A stretch of DNA of 64,000 nt. Origin: Pseudomonas putida. Its GTDB lineage: Bacteria; Pseudomonadota; Gammaproteobacteria; Pseudomonadales; Pseudomonadaceae. Under the pieces are notes generated by a model. The model made no database searches. It was given only the letters and a program-made list of their open reading frames with translations, and was not told where the DNA came from. The stretch spans positions 4,331,501 to 4,395,500 of the forward strand of contig NZ_CP018846.1 of NCBI RefSeq assembly GCF_002025705.1, given 5' to 3'. Made by a program: the position numbers and the translations under genes. Position 1 is the first letter of the stretch, and each line of letters begins with the position of its first letter. This document shows positions 42,060 through 50,736 of the stretch, piece after piece.

Positions 42060-42652
42060 TCCATTTCCGGTGAGTGAACAGGCGCACGCGCGCGACGGCC
42101 AACGACAGGCCGGGCGTGATGAGGCTGTATGGTATTTGCAAGGGGACGGCTGCACTGGCGCGCGGCAACGGCTGGGCGTTGGACGACGATTTGCCCGGCA
42201 AGCAGCGGGCATTGAGGGAAACCAGTGCGGCGAAAAGCATCCAACCAATCCATGTCAGAACAGGGTGACCGACCAGGACGCGTAGTCATTACACGGGGGA
42301 GCCTGGGCGCTAGTAGCGATTTGCTGGCGCATTCTAGCGCAATGCGAGACAAAATGTTGCAGGGATAAGGCTCTAATCCGGGGCCGGAATACACCTCGGC
42401 TCACATTTTCGATTCAGATTTTTCCCATGCCTTGTAGGCCGTTTCTGAATCATGGTGACGGTCCTACCAAACTATTGTGAGTGCTTGGGAGTAGGCCTAG
42501 TCTCGGCCCGTCGTTGCAAAATCAGCGACCGGCTTTGACAAGTGAACTTACTCCCGCGTGCATCTACAGCCTATGGCGGCCGTACATGGGGCACCTTCGT
42601 GTGCGCCGGCTAGCGCGACCAGAAAAACAACAGACATCGACAATCGACAAGG
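42060..42652. other. Intergenic region without recognised gene
   Basis: About 590 bases between the SH3-protein gene and the toxin-antitoxin pair. It must hold the promoter of the leftward three-gene operon. From about 42300 on the base composition falls well below that of the neighbours, which suggests acquired DNA accompanying the toxin-antitoxin genes. Some short frames are open, but none has a ribosome site or coding character. A palindrome begins at 42653. Confidence 0.55.
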
Positions 42653-42670
42653 AGTAGCCAGTAGGCTACT
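42653..42670. promoter_or_regulatory. Candidate toxin-antitoxin autoregulatory operator
   Basis: AGTAGCC (42653-42659) and GGCTACT (42664-42670) form a perfect 7-base inverted repeat, separated by AGTA, ending 8 bases before the toxin start. GGAG at 42651 may serve the toxin as ribosome site. The antitoxin is the likely repressor. Confidence 0.6.
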
Positions 42671-42677
42671 TTTACAA

Positions 42678-42986
42678 ATGACGAACCACATTGACACAAC
42701 CCCTCAATTTGACGACTGGCTTGATGGACTCAAAGACCCTCTTGGGAGAGGTGCGATCAACGGTCGGATCCTGCGCGCAGCTGGAGGGAATTTTGGCGAT
42801 ACTGAACCCGTTGGCGAAGGTCTCAGCGAAATGCGTGTGTTCGTAGGCCCTGGCTACCGCATTTATTTTGTGCGCGCTGGCACAAACCGCTATGTGATCC
42901 TCTACGGCAGTGGCAAGAGCGACCAAGCTAGAGGTATCAGGCGGGCGAAAGAAATTCTGAATACGCTTCGAGGTAAGCAATCATGA
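42678..42986 (+). CDS. RelE/HigB-type toxin (phage Gp49-like family)
   Basis: A 102-residue protein of the RelE/ParE superfamily, the Gp49-like branch. Typical blocks are FDDWLDGLKDPLGRGAINGR, GEGLSEMRVFVGPGYRIYFV and RYVILYGSGKSDQARGIRRA. Members usually cleave mRNA on the ribosome. The toxin gene comes first and overlaps the antitoxin by 4 bases (ATGA), the reverse order typical of higBA. ATG 42678 follows a palindromic promoter element. Base composition is lower than that of the surrounding core genes. Confidence 0.9.
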   Translation: MTNHIDTTPQFDDWLDGLKDPLGRGAINGRILRAAGGNFGDTEPVGEGLSEMRVFVGPGYRIYFVRAGTNRYVILYGSGKSDQARGIRRAKEILNTLRGKQS

Positions 42987-43330
42987 GTGAAAAATTCAAT
43001 CCCGAAAACATGCCCATTCTGGATCTGGATTTAAGTAATACCAAACACTTCGAGGCTTCCCGTTTCCTCGATAGCCCAGAAACCATCGCAGCGTTCCTGG
43101 CAGAAGCGATGAAGGCCAATGATGCGCAGATCCTCATGCAAGCGTTGGGAGAGGTTGCGAAAGCCAGAGGCGTAAACCAGTTCGCCCACGATGCAGGCGT
43201 GAACCGCGAGTCACTCTACAAAACGCTCAAAGGAGGCGACAAGACACGCTTCGCCACTATCCAGAAGCTGATGCTCGCCTTGGGTGTGGAATTGACCGTA
43301 AAGCCGCTAGAGAAAATGCCTGCCACCTGA
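42983..43330 (+). CDS. HigA-type antitoxin (addiction module antidote protein)
   Basis: A 115-residue protein. The C-terminal helix-turn-helix (KARGVNQFAHDAGVNRESLY and KTLKGGDKTRFATIQKLMLAL, about 58-100) is the signature of the HI1420-type addiction module antidote, and the N-terminal NTKHFEASRFLDSPETIAAF part binds the toxin. It neutralises the neighbouring RelE-type protein and probably represses the pair. Confidence 0.9.
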   Translation: MSEKFNPENMPILDLDLSNTKHFEASRFLDSPETIAAFLAEAMKANDAQILMQALGEVAKARGVNQFAHDAGVNRESLYKTLKGGDKTRFATIQKLMLALGVELTVKPLEKMPAT

Positions 43331-43785
43331 AAAATGCACCCGAATATCTGGATCGGCTGCAACAGCTCAGTGCTCGCCCCCTCCCGGCGTTGAAACAGAA
43401 AGCCCCAATTTGGCATCACACCATGCCCCCATTTCTGGCGTCGCGCCCCCACTCCTGGGTTATCCATTTTTGTAGCCAATGAAAATTAAATAATATTTTT
43501 ACAATTGGTAACAGTTTCTCTTGGGGCACCGCGAAAATTCAGCTATGGCACAACACGTGCTTTGATCGTTATGGCTCAAGGAACGACCTCTAGCGTGCAT
43601 GTCCGGAACCGGCCAGAACATCGCCGCTCGAGAGCGTCGGAAGTCCCGTACTCCGGTATTTCAGGTCGAGCTGTTTATTCGATATCCGTATCGCTCCGTA
43701 GTTGTTGCACAAGCCGTGCAACACGAGCCCTAACGTCGGTAGGTCGAATGCTTGCAAAGAGGCTGGCAGCATTTCGGAGACCATT
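43331..43785. other. Long leader upstream of the cysteine-rich secreted protein gene
   Basis: 455 bases without a supported gene. It holds an AT-rich stretch (43480-43510, promoter-like) and a perfect hairpin TGTTGCAC-AAGCC-GTGCAACA at 43703-43723, 62 bases before the start of the next gene. Whether the hairpin is a DNA operator or an mRNA structure cannot be told. Confidence 0.5.
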
Positions 43786-45537
43786 ATGAGCACATCTGCA
43801 GGAGTCAGAACTTCAGCCGCAGCTCCCACCCAAACGCGGCTCAGCATGCTTTTCGCTCGCCCGGCCCTGCTTGCCGGTGCTGTCGTCGCCGCACTGGCAC
43901 TGAGTATTACCGGGCCTGGCGATGCCTGGGCCAAGGGCGGGACCGACAAGCCGGTCAAGGGCACTCCGTCCCCCTTCACAACGCCAACACTACCTGACCC
44001 GGTCTTTGTCGACCCCTTGGCCATTCACGGCTTCGACATCACCGGTTTCATTCAGGACATGACCGTCGACAGCAGCAACAGCAACTGCCCCAATACAAGT
44101 AACCCAAACCGTTTGGGCGGTACGGTAGTGGTCAACGGTACAACCATCAACGTGCCCTGTAACTCGATCATCCAGATGCCCGCCAATACCCTCACCTGGG
44201 CTGAGTTCGTCCACGGCGGGCCACTGGGCCTCAAACAACTACCCGCCACTTACCCTTCATTTGAAGTGCATGTTGTTGGCAACACGGTCGCCGGAAAACA
44301 AATAGCCGGGTTGATCTTCATCTCCCAACAATCGGCTCATGTTGGCAGTGGCTACATCAGCAAGATTGACCAGACCACTGGCAACATAGAAGTGACCAGT
44401 ACCAACTCACCACAACCGACCATCCTGCAGATCAACGACCCCAACGGGCGTTTCGGGCGAGCCCAGAGCCCTGACCCGCGCTTCTCGGTGGATGACGCCA
44501 ACCCGACCATTCACTCGGCGACGGGTTACCCGATGTGTGTGCCGCGTACTGGTGATGACCCTCTTTGCCCGCAGAAAAACCGGCCTAAGGTAGTCACCCC
44601 GACCACCACCAACAACTGCCGCAACTTTGCCCAGGCCGGCGTGGCGCTGCCTGCTGCGGGTGAATTGACACCACCAAAGGCAGGCCAGCTGTATTGCAGC
44701 CAGTTCGTCATGAAGCGCTTCAGTGACCCGACCCGGACTGCAACCGACCCGGACCCGACGCAACAGGTGCCGTTCGAAGTCGGCGACTTCATCACTTACT
44801 CCGGCACGCTGTTCAAATCCACCACTGCCGGCGTTCCGGACTTCATTTCAGCCCATACCATCGAGGCCAACCTCGGCATCTACACCCAGCCGGGCAGTCA
44901 GCCCAGCTATCTGGCCATTGGCGAGTTCGGCGTCGGCACTGCAGACCCGGCCTTGGTCGCGGTAAACGGCGCGGCCCAGGAAACCCAGGACCGTATCTTC
45001 CTTGAAGCCGAAACTACCGACGTGAAGACCCCGGTGGACATCTATCTGATCGATGTCGACCCTGCCACCGGCGTACAACGCAACCGCTGGATCACACCGT
45101 TCGAAATGACCGGTGAGTGTGACCCCGCTGGCGTGTTGGCAGCTACTTGCGCCGGCGCTTCAGGCGGGATCACCACGCAAAACGTGGGTGCCCAGCCACA
45201 ACGCGCTCGCTTGCGTGCGTCGAAGTCACCGACCGGCCTGCTCAGCCAGCCAAGCCGTACCTTGCGGGTAATGGCTCGCTCACTCTGCGTGCCCGCCAAC
45301 ACCCTTGCGCAAACCGGGGTCGACAACTGCCTGCAGAACGCCAGCCGCCTGACCGTGGCCAACGGGCTGGTTGCCGGGCAGTACGTGGCACCGGTGTTCG
45401 AGTTCATCTTCCCGGAGAACGTCAAGCCAGGGGACGAGATAGTGCCCAATGACTTCTGGCACCTGCCGTTCCTGCGCAATGGCGAAGGCAGCACCACCCT
45501 CAGCGGTGTCGGCGCACTGGAACCAACGCCCTGGTGA
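43786..45537 (+). CDS. Exported cysteine-rich protein of unknown function
   Basis: A 583-residue protein. A signal-anchor or long signal peptide is visible (LLAGAVVAALALSITGPGDA, about 29-48, followed by WAKGG); its basic N-region of about 25 residues is long. The mature part has ten cysteines in short contexts (NCPN, PCNS, MCVP, LCPQ, NCRN, YCSQ, ECDP, TCAG, LCVP, NCLQ), an even number that suggests disulfide bonds outside the cytoplasm. It is rich in Pro, Thr and Gly. No domain is recognised. The gene stands alone between a low-GC leader and a strong terminator. Confidence 0.75.
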   Translation: MSTSAGVRTSAAAPTQTRLSMLFARPALLAGAVVAALALSITGPGDAWAKGGTDKPVKGTPSPFTTPTLPDPVFVDPLAIHGFDITGFIQDMTVDSSNSNCPNTSNPNRLGGTVVVNGTTINVPCNSIIQMPANTLTWAEFVHGGPLGLKQLPATYPSFEVHVVGNTVAGKQIAGLIFISQQSAHVGSGYISKIDQTTGNIEVTSTNSPQPTILQINDPNGRFGRAQSPDPRFSVDDANPTIHSATGYPMCVPRTGDDPLCPQKNRPKVVTPTTTNNCRNFAQAGVALPAAGELTPPKAGQLYCSQFVMKRFSDPTRTATDPDPTQQVPFEVGDFITYSGTLFKSTTAGVPDFISAHTIEANLGIYTQPGSQPSYLAIGEFGVGTADPALVAVNGAAQETQDRIFLEAETTDVKTPVDIYLIDVDPATGVQRNRWITPFEMTGECDPAGVLAATCAGASGGITTQNVGAQPQRARLRASKSPTGLLSQPSRTLRVMARSLCVPANTLAQTGVDNCLQNASRLTVANGLVAGQYVAPVFEFIFPENVKPGDEIVPNDFWHLPFLRNGEGSTTLSGVGALEPTPW

Positions 45538-45569
45538 GTTGAAGCGAGGTCTATGACCCATAAACGAAA

Positions 45570-45599
45570 AAGCCCCGCAGACGTTAATCTGCGGGGCTT
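45570..45599. terminator. Rho-independent terminator
   Basis: AAGCCCCGCAGA and TCTGCGGGGCTT form a perfect 12-bp stem around CGTTAA, preceded by an A run. It ends the exported-protein gene and the convergent tRNA-Ser transcript. Confidence 0.92.
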
Positions 45600-45608
45600 C
45601 ATCTTGTA

Positions 45609-45698
45609 TGGCGGAGAGATAGGGATTTGAACCCTAGGTACTGTTGCCAGTACAACGGATTTCGAATCCGTCCCGTTCGACCACTCCGGCATCTCTCC
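45609..45698 (-). tRNA. tRNA-Ser (CGA)
   Basis: On the minus strand GGAGAGA opens the acceptor stem and TCTCTCC with discriminator G and an encoded CCA closes it. The anticodon arm ACGGA-TTCGAAA-TCCGT presents anticodon CGA, reading UCG serine codons. A long variable arm (GTACTGGCAACAGTAC) and the T-arm GGTTCAAATCC complete a class II tRNA. It lies upstream of the terminator at 45570 and next to purC. Confidence 0.95.
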
Positions 45699-45789
45699 AA
45701 TGCCGCGCATCATACCAGCGATATTTTAAAAGGCAAACCTTTTTTCAAAAAAAATCACGTGGTATCAGGCGCTTGCGTGAGCGCGCGCC

Positions 45790-46500
45790 TTACAGCGGCA
45801 CGCCCAGGCGCTTGGCAACTTCTTCGTAGGCTTCGATCACGTCGCCCAGACCCTGGCGGAAGCGGTCCTTGTCCATCTTCTTGCGGGTCTCTTTGTCCCA
45901 CAGGCGGCAGCCGTCCGGGCTGAACTCGTCACCCAGAACGATCTGACCGTGGAATACACCGAACTCCAGCTTGAAGTCGACCAGCAGCAGGCCGGCGTCG
46001 TCGAACAGCTTGCTCAGCACTTCGTTGACTTTCAGCGACAGCTTCTTCATTTCGACCAGCTGCTCGGCGGTACCCCAGCCGAACGCGACAACGTGGGATT
46101 CGTTGATGAACGGGTCACCCTTCTCGTCGTTCTTCAGGAACAGTTCGAAGGTGGACGGCTCCAGCTTGATGCCCTCCTCCACGCCCAGGCGCTTGACCAG
46201 GCTGCCGGCGGCGTAGTTGCGCACCACGCACTCGACCGGAATCATGTCCAGCTTCTTCACCAGGCACTCGTTGTCGCCCAGCAGCTTGTCGAACTGAGTC
46301 GGCACGCCGGCTTCTTCGAGCTTCTGCATGATGAAGGCGTTGAACTTGTTGTTCACCATGCCTTTGCGGTCGAGCTGTTCGATACGCTTGCCGTCGAACG
46401 CCGAAGTGTCGTTACGGAACAGCAGGATCAAGCGGTCGGCGTCGTCGGTCTTGTAAACCGATTTGGCCTTGCCGCGGTAGAGTTCGTCGCGTTTTTCCAT
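45790..46500 (-). CDS. purC: Phosphoribosylaminoimidazole-succinocarboxamide synthase
   Basis: A 236-residue SAICAR synthase, the purine step that joins aspartate to CAIR with ATP. YRGKAKSVYKTDDADRLILL at the N-terminus binds ATP, and LLLVDFKLEFGVF and LGDEFSPDGCRLWD are the catalytic blocks; VVRNYAAGSL is the CAIR-binding segment. It is last in a dapA-bamC-MBL hydrolase-purC order that is conserved in pseudomonads, followed by tRNA-Ser. Confidence 0.97.
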   Translation of the reverse strand: MEKRDELYRGKAKSVYKTDDADRLILLFRNDTSAFDGKRIEQLDRKGMVNNKFNAFIMQKLEEAGVPTQFDKLLGDNECLVKKLDMIPVECVVRNYAAGSLVKRLGVEEGIKLEPSTFELFLKNDEKGDPFINESHVVAFGWGTAEQLVEMKKLSLKVNEVLSKLFDDAGLLLVDFKLEFGVFHGQIVLGDEFSPDGCRLWDKETRKKMDKDRFRQGLGDVIEAYEEVAKRLGVPL

Positions 46501-46529
46501 GATTGGGCTCCGCTTGCTGAGGTGTTGGG

Positions 46530-47288
46530 CTAGGCGATTTCGCGCCAGTCGAGCCCGTGTTCCTGATTCGCCACCTGGAGCCAGTCCGGGTCGCACCCGA
46601 GGGTGTCGACGAAGCACTGGCGGGCCAAGTGTGGCAGGTTGTTCTTGCTGCTGAGGTGGGCCAGCACCAGGTGCTGCAGGTTGTTCCAGCCCAACTCTTG
46701 CACCAGGCGCGCGGCCTGGTGGTTGTTCAAATGCCCTTGCATGCCACCGACCCGCTGCTTCAGGAAGGCCGGGTAGTGACCGCGCGCGAGCAGGTCGCGG
46801 CAGTGGTTGGCTTCGATCAGCAGTGCGTCCAGGCCTTGATAGCGTTCAAGCAGCAGCGCATCGTACGAGCCCAGGTCGGTGAGCATGCCGAAACGTCGGC
46901 GACCGTCGCTGAACACATACTGCAACGGCTCGTAGGCGTCGTGTTCGACCCGTGCCGCACTCACTTCCAGGGCGCCGATCTGCAGGCGCTCGCCACAAGC
47001 GAGAAAACCGGTCACCTCCACCGGCTTGCGCATGCCGCGCAATGTGCCTTGGCTGAGGTAGACCGGTACATTGTAGCGCCGCGACAGCAACCCCACCCCA
47101 TGCACGTGGTCGGCATGTTCGTGGGTCACCAGCACGGCGCTCAGCTGTGCCGCCGACACCCCGAGCAGCGCCAGGCGCCGCTCGGTTTCGCGCAGGGAAA
47201 AGCCGCAATCGACCAGGATGAACGTGTCACCACTGGCGATCAGCGTGCCATTTCCCTGGCTGCCGCTTCCGAGTACCGCGAAGCGCAC
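46530..47288 (-). CDS. MBL-fold metallo-hydrolase (YycJ-like)
   Basis: A 252-residue beta-lactamase-fold hydrolase. The metal site THEHADHVHG (residues about 54-63) carries the HxHxDH motif, with further ligands Asp in LTDLGSYD and His in VLAHLSSKNN. The group contains nucleases and other phosphodiesterases (YycJ/WalJ type). It starts at GTG 47288, one base from the bamC stop, so it is coupled to bamC. Its substrate is unknown. Confidence 0.9.
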   Translation of the reverse strand: MRFAVLGSGSQGNGTLIASGDTFILVDCGFSLRETERRLALLGVSAAQLSAVLVTHEHADHVHGVGLLSRRYNVPVYLSQGTLRGMRKPVEVTGFLACGERLQIGALEVSAARVEHDAYEPLQYVFSDGRRRFGMLTDLGSYDALLLERYQGLDALLIEANHCRDLLARGHYPAFLKQRVGGMQGHLNNHQAARLVQELGWNNLQHLVLAHLSSKNNLPHLARQCFVDTLGCDPDWLQVANQEHGLDWREIA

Positions 47289-48407
47289 TTAGCCCAGGTG
47301 GTCCTGAATGGCGCTCAGCACGCGGCGGGCGACATCGGCCGGGGCCACGGTGTTGATGTTCTTCTCGACGGTAACCTGCACGCTCTCGCCAACCTTGCTC
47401 AGGCGTACCTGATAACGCTCGGCACGGGCTTCACGTTCTTCCTTGGTCGGTGCGCTGCCGAACATGCGGCTGAAGAAGCCAGGCTCGTTCTGCTTGTCTT
47501 CAGGCTTTTCCGACAGGTTGATGTAGTACAGGCCCAGGCTGCGGTTGATGTCCTCGACACGCCACTCACCGCCCTGCTCCAGGGCACGGCCCACGCCGGA
47601 CCATGCACGGTCCAGGTCCGAGCCGAGGAACAGCACGGGGTTGCCGCTGCCGTCTTCGCTCAGGCTGACCCGGCTAGGGGCGTCGAAGTCACGTGCAGCC
47701 AGCAGCGAAACCGAACCGCCCTTCTCGGCGCTACGGCTCATGCTGGCCAGCATTTCGTCGACCAGCAGCGCGTCAGCGCCGGTGTTGGCCGAAGTGGACG
47801 GGAACGCGGTGTCGGCGGTGCTGCCGGCCGGGCGCTCGACGCTGACGATGTACACCTCGGAGGTGTTGCGTTGTACGCCGGGCTCGATGCGCACACGCAC
47901 ACGCACTTCACTGTCGCCACTGCTGGCAGTGCTCGACAGACGCTGACCGAGCGATGCCGACAGCTCGTCGAAACGCTGCCAGGTGGTGTTGAATTCACCC
48001 GTCTGCGGGCGCTCTTCAGCAATGCGGAAGCCATTGTCCTCGAAGAACTGGTGAGCCACCGGCCACACTTCGGCCGGTGAGTGCTGGGCCAGTACCCAGC
48101 GGCTGCTGCCGCTGCGCTGCAGGGTGTAGTCGCTGGCTTCGGCGCCGGCGGTCAACGGTTGCGGGCGCGGCACTTCGAACTCGCCAGTGGCACGATCGTC
48201 AGCGACATTGCGCGGGATCGGCAGCAACGGGTCAAGGCGCTTGACGTTGCCGGCGTCCGGCGGCAGCTGCATCGGCGCAGTCGGGTGCGCCTGCAGGTAA
48301 TCGCTTCCGCGGTCGCGGAAATAGCCATCCTCGCCCCACAGCCAGCCACACCCACTGGTGCTGGAAATGATAAGGGCGAGCGCGGAAAGACCAGCCAGTC
48401 GCTTCAT
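47289..48407 (-). CDS. bamC: Outer membrane protein assembly factor BamC
   Basis: A 372-residue lipoprotein with a signal ending in SGC (Cys20). An N-terminal unstructured segment (GEDGYFRDRGSDYLQAHPTA) that in E. coli binds BamD is followed by two helix-grip domains: WVLAQHSPAEVWPVAHQFFE (about 105-215) and FLGSDLDRAWSGVGRALEQG to the C-terminus. It belongs to the BAM complex that inserts beta-barrel proteins. It lies 15 bases after dapA, as in most gammaproteobacteria. Confidence 0.95.
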   Translation of the reverse strand: MKRLAGLSALALIISSTSGCGWLWGEDGYFRDRGSDYLQAHPTAPMQLPPDAGNVKRLDPLLPIPRNVADDRATGEFEVPRPQPLTAGAEASDYTLQRSGSSRWVLAQHSPAEVWPVAHQFFEDNGFRIAEERPQTGEFNTTWQRFDELSASLGQRLSSTASSGDSEVRVRVRIEPGVQRNTSEVYIVSVERPAGSTADTAFPSTSANTGADALLVDEMLASMSRSAEKGGSVSLLAARDFDAPSRVSLSEDGSGNPVLFLGSDLDRAWSGVGRALEQGGEWRVEDINRSLGLYYINLSEKPEDKQNEPGFFSRMFGSAPTKEEREARAERYQVRLSKVGESVQVTVEKNINTVAPADVARRVLSAIQDHLG

Positions 48408-48422
48408 GCGGTGTACTTCCTC

Positions 48423-49310
48423 TTAAACCAGTACGCCGGACTGGCGCAAGGCAGTACGGACTTTTTCGTGGCAACCTTCGCTCAGCCAGGTCAGTGGCAG
48501 GCGAATGCCTTTGTGCATCAGGCCCATTTCCACCAGCGCCCACTTCACAGGGATCGGGTTGGCTTCGCAGAACAGGTCTTTGTGCAGCGGCATGAGTTTT
48601 TCGTTGATTGCGCGGGCCTTCTCGGCATTGCCCTCAAGGGCGGCCTCGCACAGGTCGGCCATTTCGCGCGGGGCGACGTTGGCGGTGACCGAGATGTTGC
48701 CCTTGCCGCCCATCAGGATCAGCTCGACGGCGGTCGGGTCGTCGCCGGACATGACGATGAAGTCCTTGTCGACGCCGTCAAGGATGGCCTTGGCGCGGGC
48801 CAGGTCGCCGGTGGCTTCCTTGATGCCGATGATGTTCTTGACCTTCGACAGGCGGATCACGGTCTCGGCCTGCATGTCGCAGGAGGTGCGGCCAGGCACG
48901 TTGTAGAGGATCTGCGGGATGTCGACGGCTTCGGCGATGTGCTTGAAGTGCTGGTACAGGCCTTCCTGGGTCGGCTTGTTGTAGTACGGCACGACCAGCA
49001 GGCAAGCGTCGGCGCCGGCATTCTTGGCGTTCTGGGTCAGGTGCACGGCTTCGGTGGTGGAGTTCGCACCGGTGCCGGCGATCACCGGGATCGGCTTGTT
49101 GCTGCGCTTGACGCGCTCGACCACGTGCTTGATGACCAGGATGTGTTCTTCGACATCCAGCGTGGCCGACTCACCGGTGGTGCCGACTGCGACGATCGCG
49201 TGGGTGCCGTTTTCCAGGTGGAAGTCTACAAGTTTGTCGAGGCTGACCCAGTCCAGACGCCCTTGTGCATCCATGGGTGTGACCAACGCCACCATACTGC
49301 CCGCAATCAT
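48423..49310 (-). CDS. dapA: 4-hydroxy-tetrahydrodipicolinate synthase
   Basis: A 295-residue enzyme of lysine and diaminopimelate synthesis, condensing pyruvate with aspartate semialdehyde. The Schiff-base Lys is in NIIGIKEATGDLARA (about 161), the catalytic Tyr in ILYNVPGRTS, and VGTTGESATL (about 42-51) is the pyruvate-binding loop. It differs from the lhpC-type deaminase at 18176, which lacks the VGTTGES motif. ATG 49310 (MIAGSMVAL) is chosen; it is divergent from the gcvR-like gene. Confidence 0.97.
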   Translation of the reverse strand: MIAGSMVALVTPMDAQGRLDWVSLDKLVDFHLENGTHAIVAVGTTGESATLDVEEHILVIKHVVERVKRSNKPIPVIAGTGANSTTEAVHLTQNAKNAGADACLLVVPYYNKPTQEGLYQHFKHIAEAVDIPQILYNVPGRTSCDMQAETVIRLSKVKNIIGIKEATGDLARAKAILDGVDKDFIVMSGDDPTAVELILMGGKGNISVTANVAPREMADLCEAALEGNAEKARAINEKLMPLHKDLFCEANPIPVKWALVEMGLMHKGIRLPLTWLSEGCHEKVRTALRQSGVLV

Positions 49311-49570
49311 GTAACTGCTCCTGCCGGAAAAAGAGAGCGGTAATGGTACTGGGGGCATCGACCTTGCACAAGCGAAGCAGGCGGGCGGAGCATTCCCCTC
49401 GGCGCCTTATTTCGCTACCCTTGACCCTTTGATCGGTGCAGCGCGGCCCGCCGGGCCGTCGACCCTGCTCCCCGGCCAGCGTCCACGTCCGCGCATGCGA
49501 GCCCCGGGCCCTGCCGACAGGAGGCTTTCGCCCGTCCTGCACCGACCGCTCATCGCTTTAGGAATGCTGC

Positions 49571-50131
49571 ATGTCCACCCCCACCGTCCGCGAACAATTC
49601 CTTGTCATCAGCGCCCTGGGCCCCAATCCCATGGAGCTGGCCAACGTCCTCAGCCGTGCCGCCTTCGAAAACCGCTGCGCGGTGGTCACCTCGCGCCTGA
49701 GCCGCCACGGCGAGACCAGCGCCCTGGTGCTGCAGGTAGGCGGCAGCTGGGACGCCCTGGCACGCCTCGAAGCCATGCTGCCGGGCCTGGGCAAGAAACA
49801 CGGCCTGACCCTCGACGTGGTGCGCAGCGCCGACCAGGAAGTGCGCCCGCAAGCCCTGCCCTACGTGGCCTACGTCAGCGCCGCCTACCGCCCGGACATC
49901 ATCAACGAGCTGTGCCAGTTCTTCCTCGACCACCGCGTCGAGCTCGAAGCCATGACCTGCGATACCTATCTGGCACCGCAGACCGGCAGCAGCATGCTCA
50001 ATGCCCAGTTCACCGTGATCCTGCCGGCCGGCACCCAGATCAGCTGGCTGCGCGACCAGTTCCTGGACTTCGCCGATGCCCTGAACCTCGATGCCCTGAT
50101 CGAGCCGTGGCGTCCACAAAACCCCATGTAA
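49571..50131 (+). CDS. Glycine cleavage system regulator GcvR-like (ACT domains)
   Basis: A 186-residue protein of two tandem ACT domains: REQFLVISALGPNPMELANV (about 7-80) and YVAYVSAAYRPDIINELCQF (about 97-175). The GcvR family binds amino acids and, in E. coli, blocks GcvA; the link to glycine cleavage in this strain is by homology only. The bcp gene begins 11 bases downstream, and gcvR-bcp are usually one operon. Confidence 0.9.
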   Translation: MSTPTVREQFLVISALGPNPMELANVLSRAAFENRCAVVTSRLSRHGETSALVLQVGGSWDALARLEAMLPGLGKKHGLTLDVVRSADQEVRPQALPYVAYVSAAYRPDIINELCQFFLDHRVELEAMTCDTYLAPQTGSSMLNAQFTVILPAGTQISWLRDQFLDFADALNLDALIEPWRPQNPM

Positions 50132-50142
50132 GGAAACCGACC

Positions 50143-50616
50143 ATGGCTGTAGCACTCGACCAACCCGTCGCCGACTTCCAGGCCCAGGCCACCAGCGGCC
50201 AGACCGTCAGCCTGGCCGAGCTCAAGGGCCAGCAAGTGGTGGTGTACTTCTATCCGAAGGACAGCACCCCGGGCTGCACCACCGAAGGCCAGGGCTTCCG
50301 CGACCAGCATGACGCCTTTGCCGCCGCCAACACCTTGGTGTTCGGTGTGTCGCGCGATGGCATCAAGTCGCACGAGAACTTCAAGGCCAAGCAAGGTTTT
50401 CCGTTCGAGCTGATCAGCGACAAGGACGAGGCCCTCTGCCAGCTGTTCGACGTGATCAAGCTGAAGAAGCTGTACGGCAAGGAATACATGGGCGTTGACC
50501 GCAGCACCTTCCTGATCGACAAGGACGGTGTGCTGCGCCAGGAATGGCGTGGTGTGAAGGTACCGGGGCATGTGGATGCCGTGCTCGCGGCTGCCCAGGC
50601 CCTGAACAAGGCTTGA
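50143..50616 (+). CDS. bcp: Thiol peroxidase, Bcp/PrxQ family
   Basis: A 157-residue thioredoxin-dependent peroxidase. The peroxidatic Cys45 lies in STPGCTTEGQGF, with the preceding VVYFYPKD strand; no second Cys sits five residues later (PrxQ alpha type lacking), but Cys98 in ALCQLFD may resolve it. It detoxifies organic and hydrogen peroxide in the cytoplasm. AAGGAAA precedes ATG 50143. Confidence 0.95.
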   Translation: MAVALDQPVADFQAQATSGQTVSLAELKGQQVVVYFYPKDSTPGCTTEGQGFRDQHDAFAAANTLVFGVSRDGIKSHENFKAKQGFPFELISDKDEALCQLFDVIKLKKLYGKEYMGVDRSTFLIDKDGVLRQEWRGVKVPGHVDAVLAAAQALNKA

Positions 50617-50623
50617 GATTGAT

Positions 50624-50728
50624 TGGGGCTGCGTTGCAGCCCTTTCGCGACACAAGGCCGCTCCTACAAGCGATCACGCTCCCTTGTAGGAGCGGCCTTG
50701 TGTCGCGAAAGGGCCGCAAAGCGGCCCC
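50624..50728. repeat. REP hairpin pair, GTGTCGCGA type
   Basis: Inverted GGGGCTGCGTTGCAGCCC-type outer arms enclose two GGCCTTGTGTCGCGAAAGG units between the convergent bcp and PerM-type genes. Confidence 0.92.
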
Positions 50729-50736
50729 AATTACAT

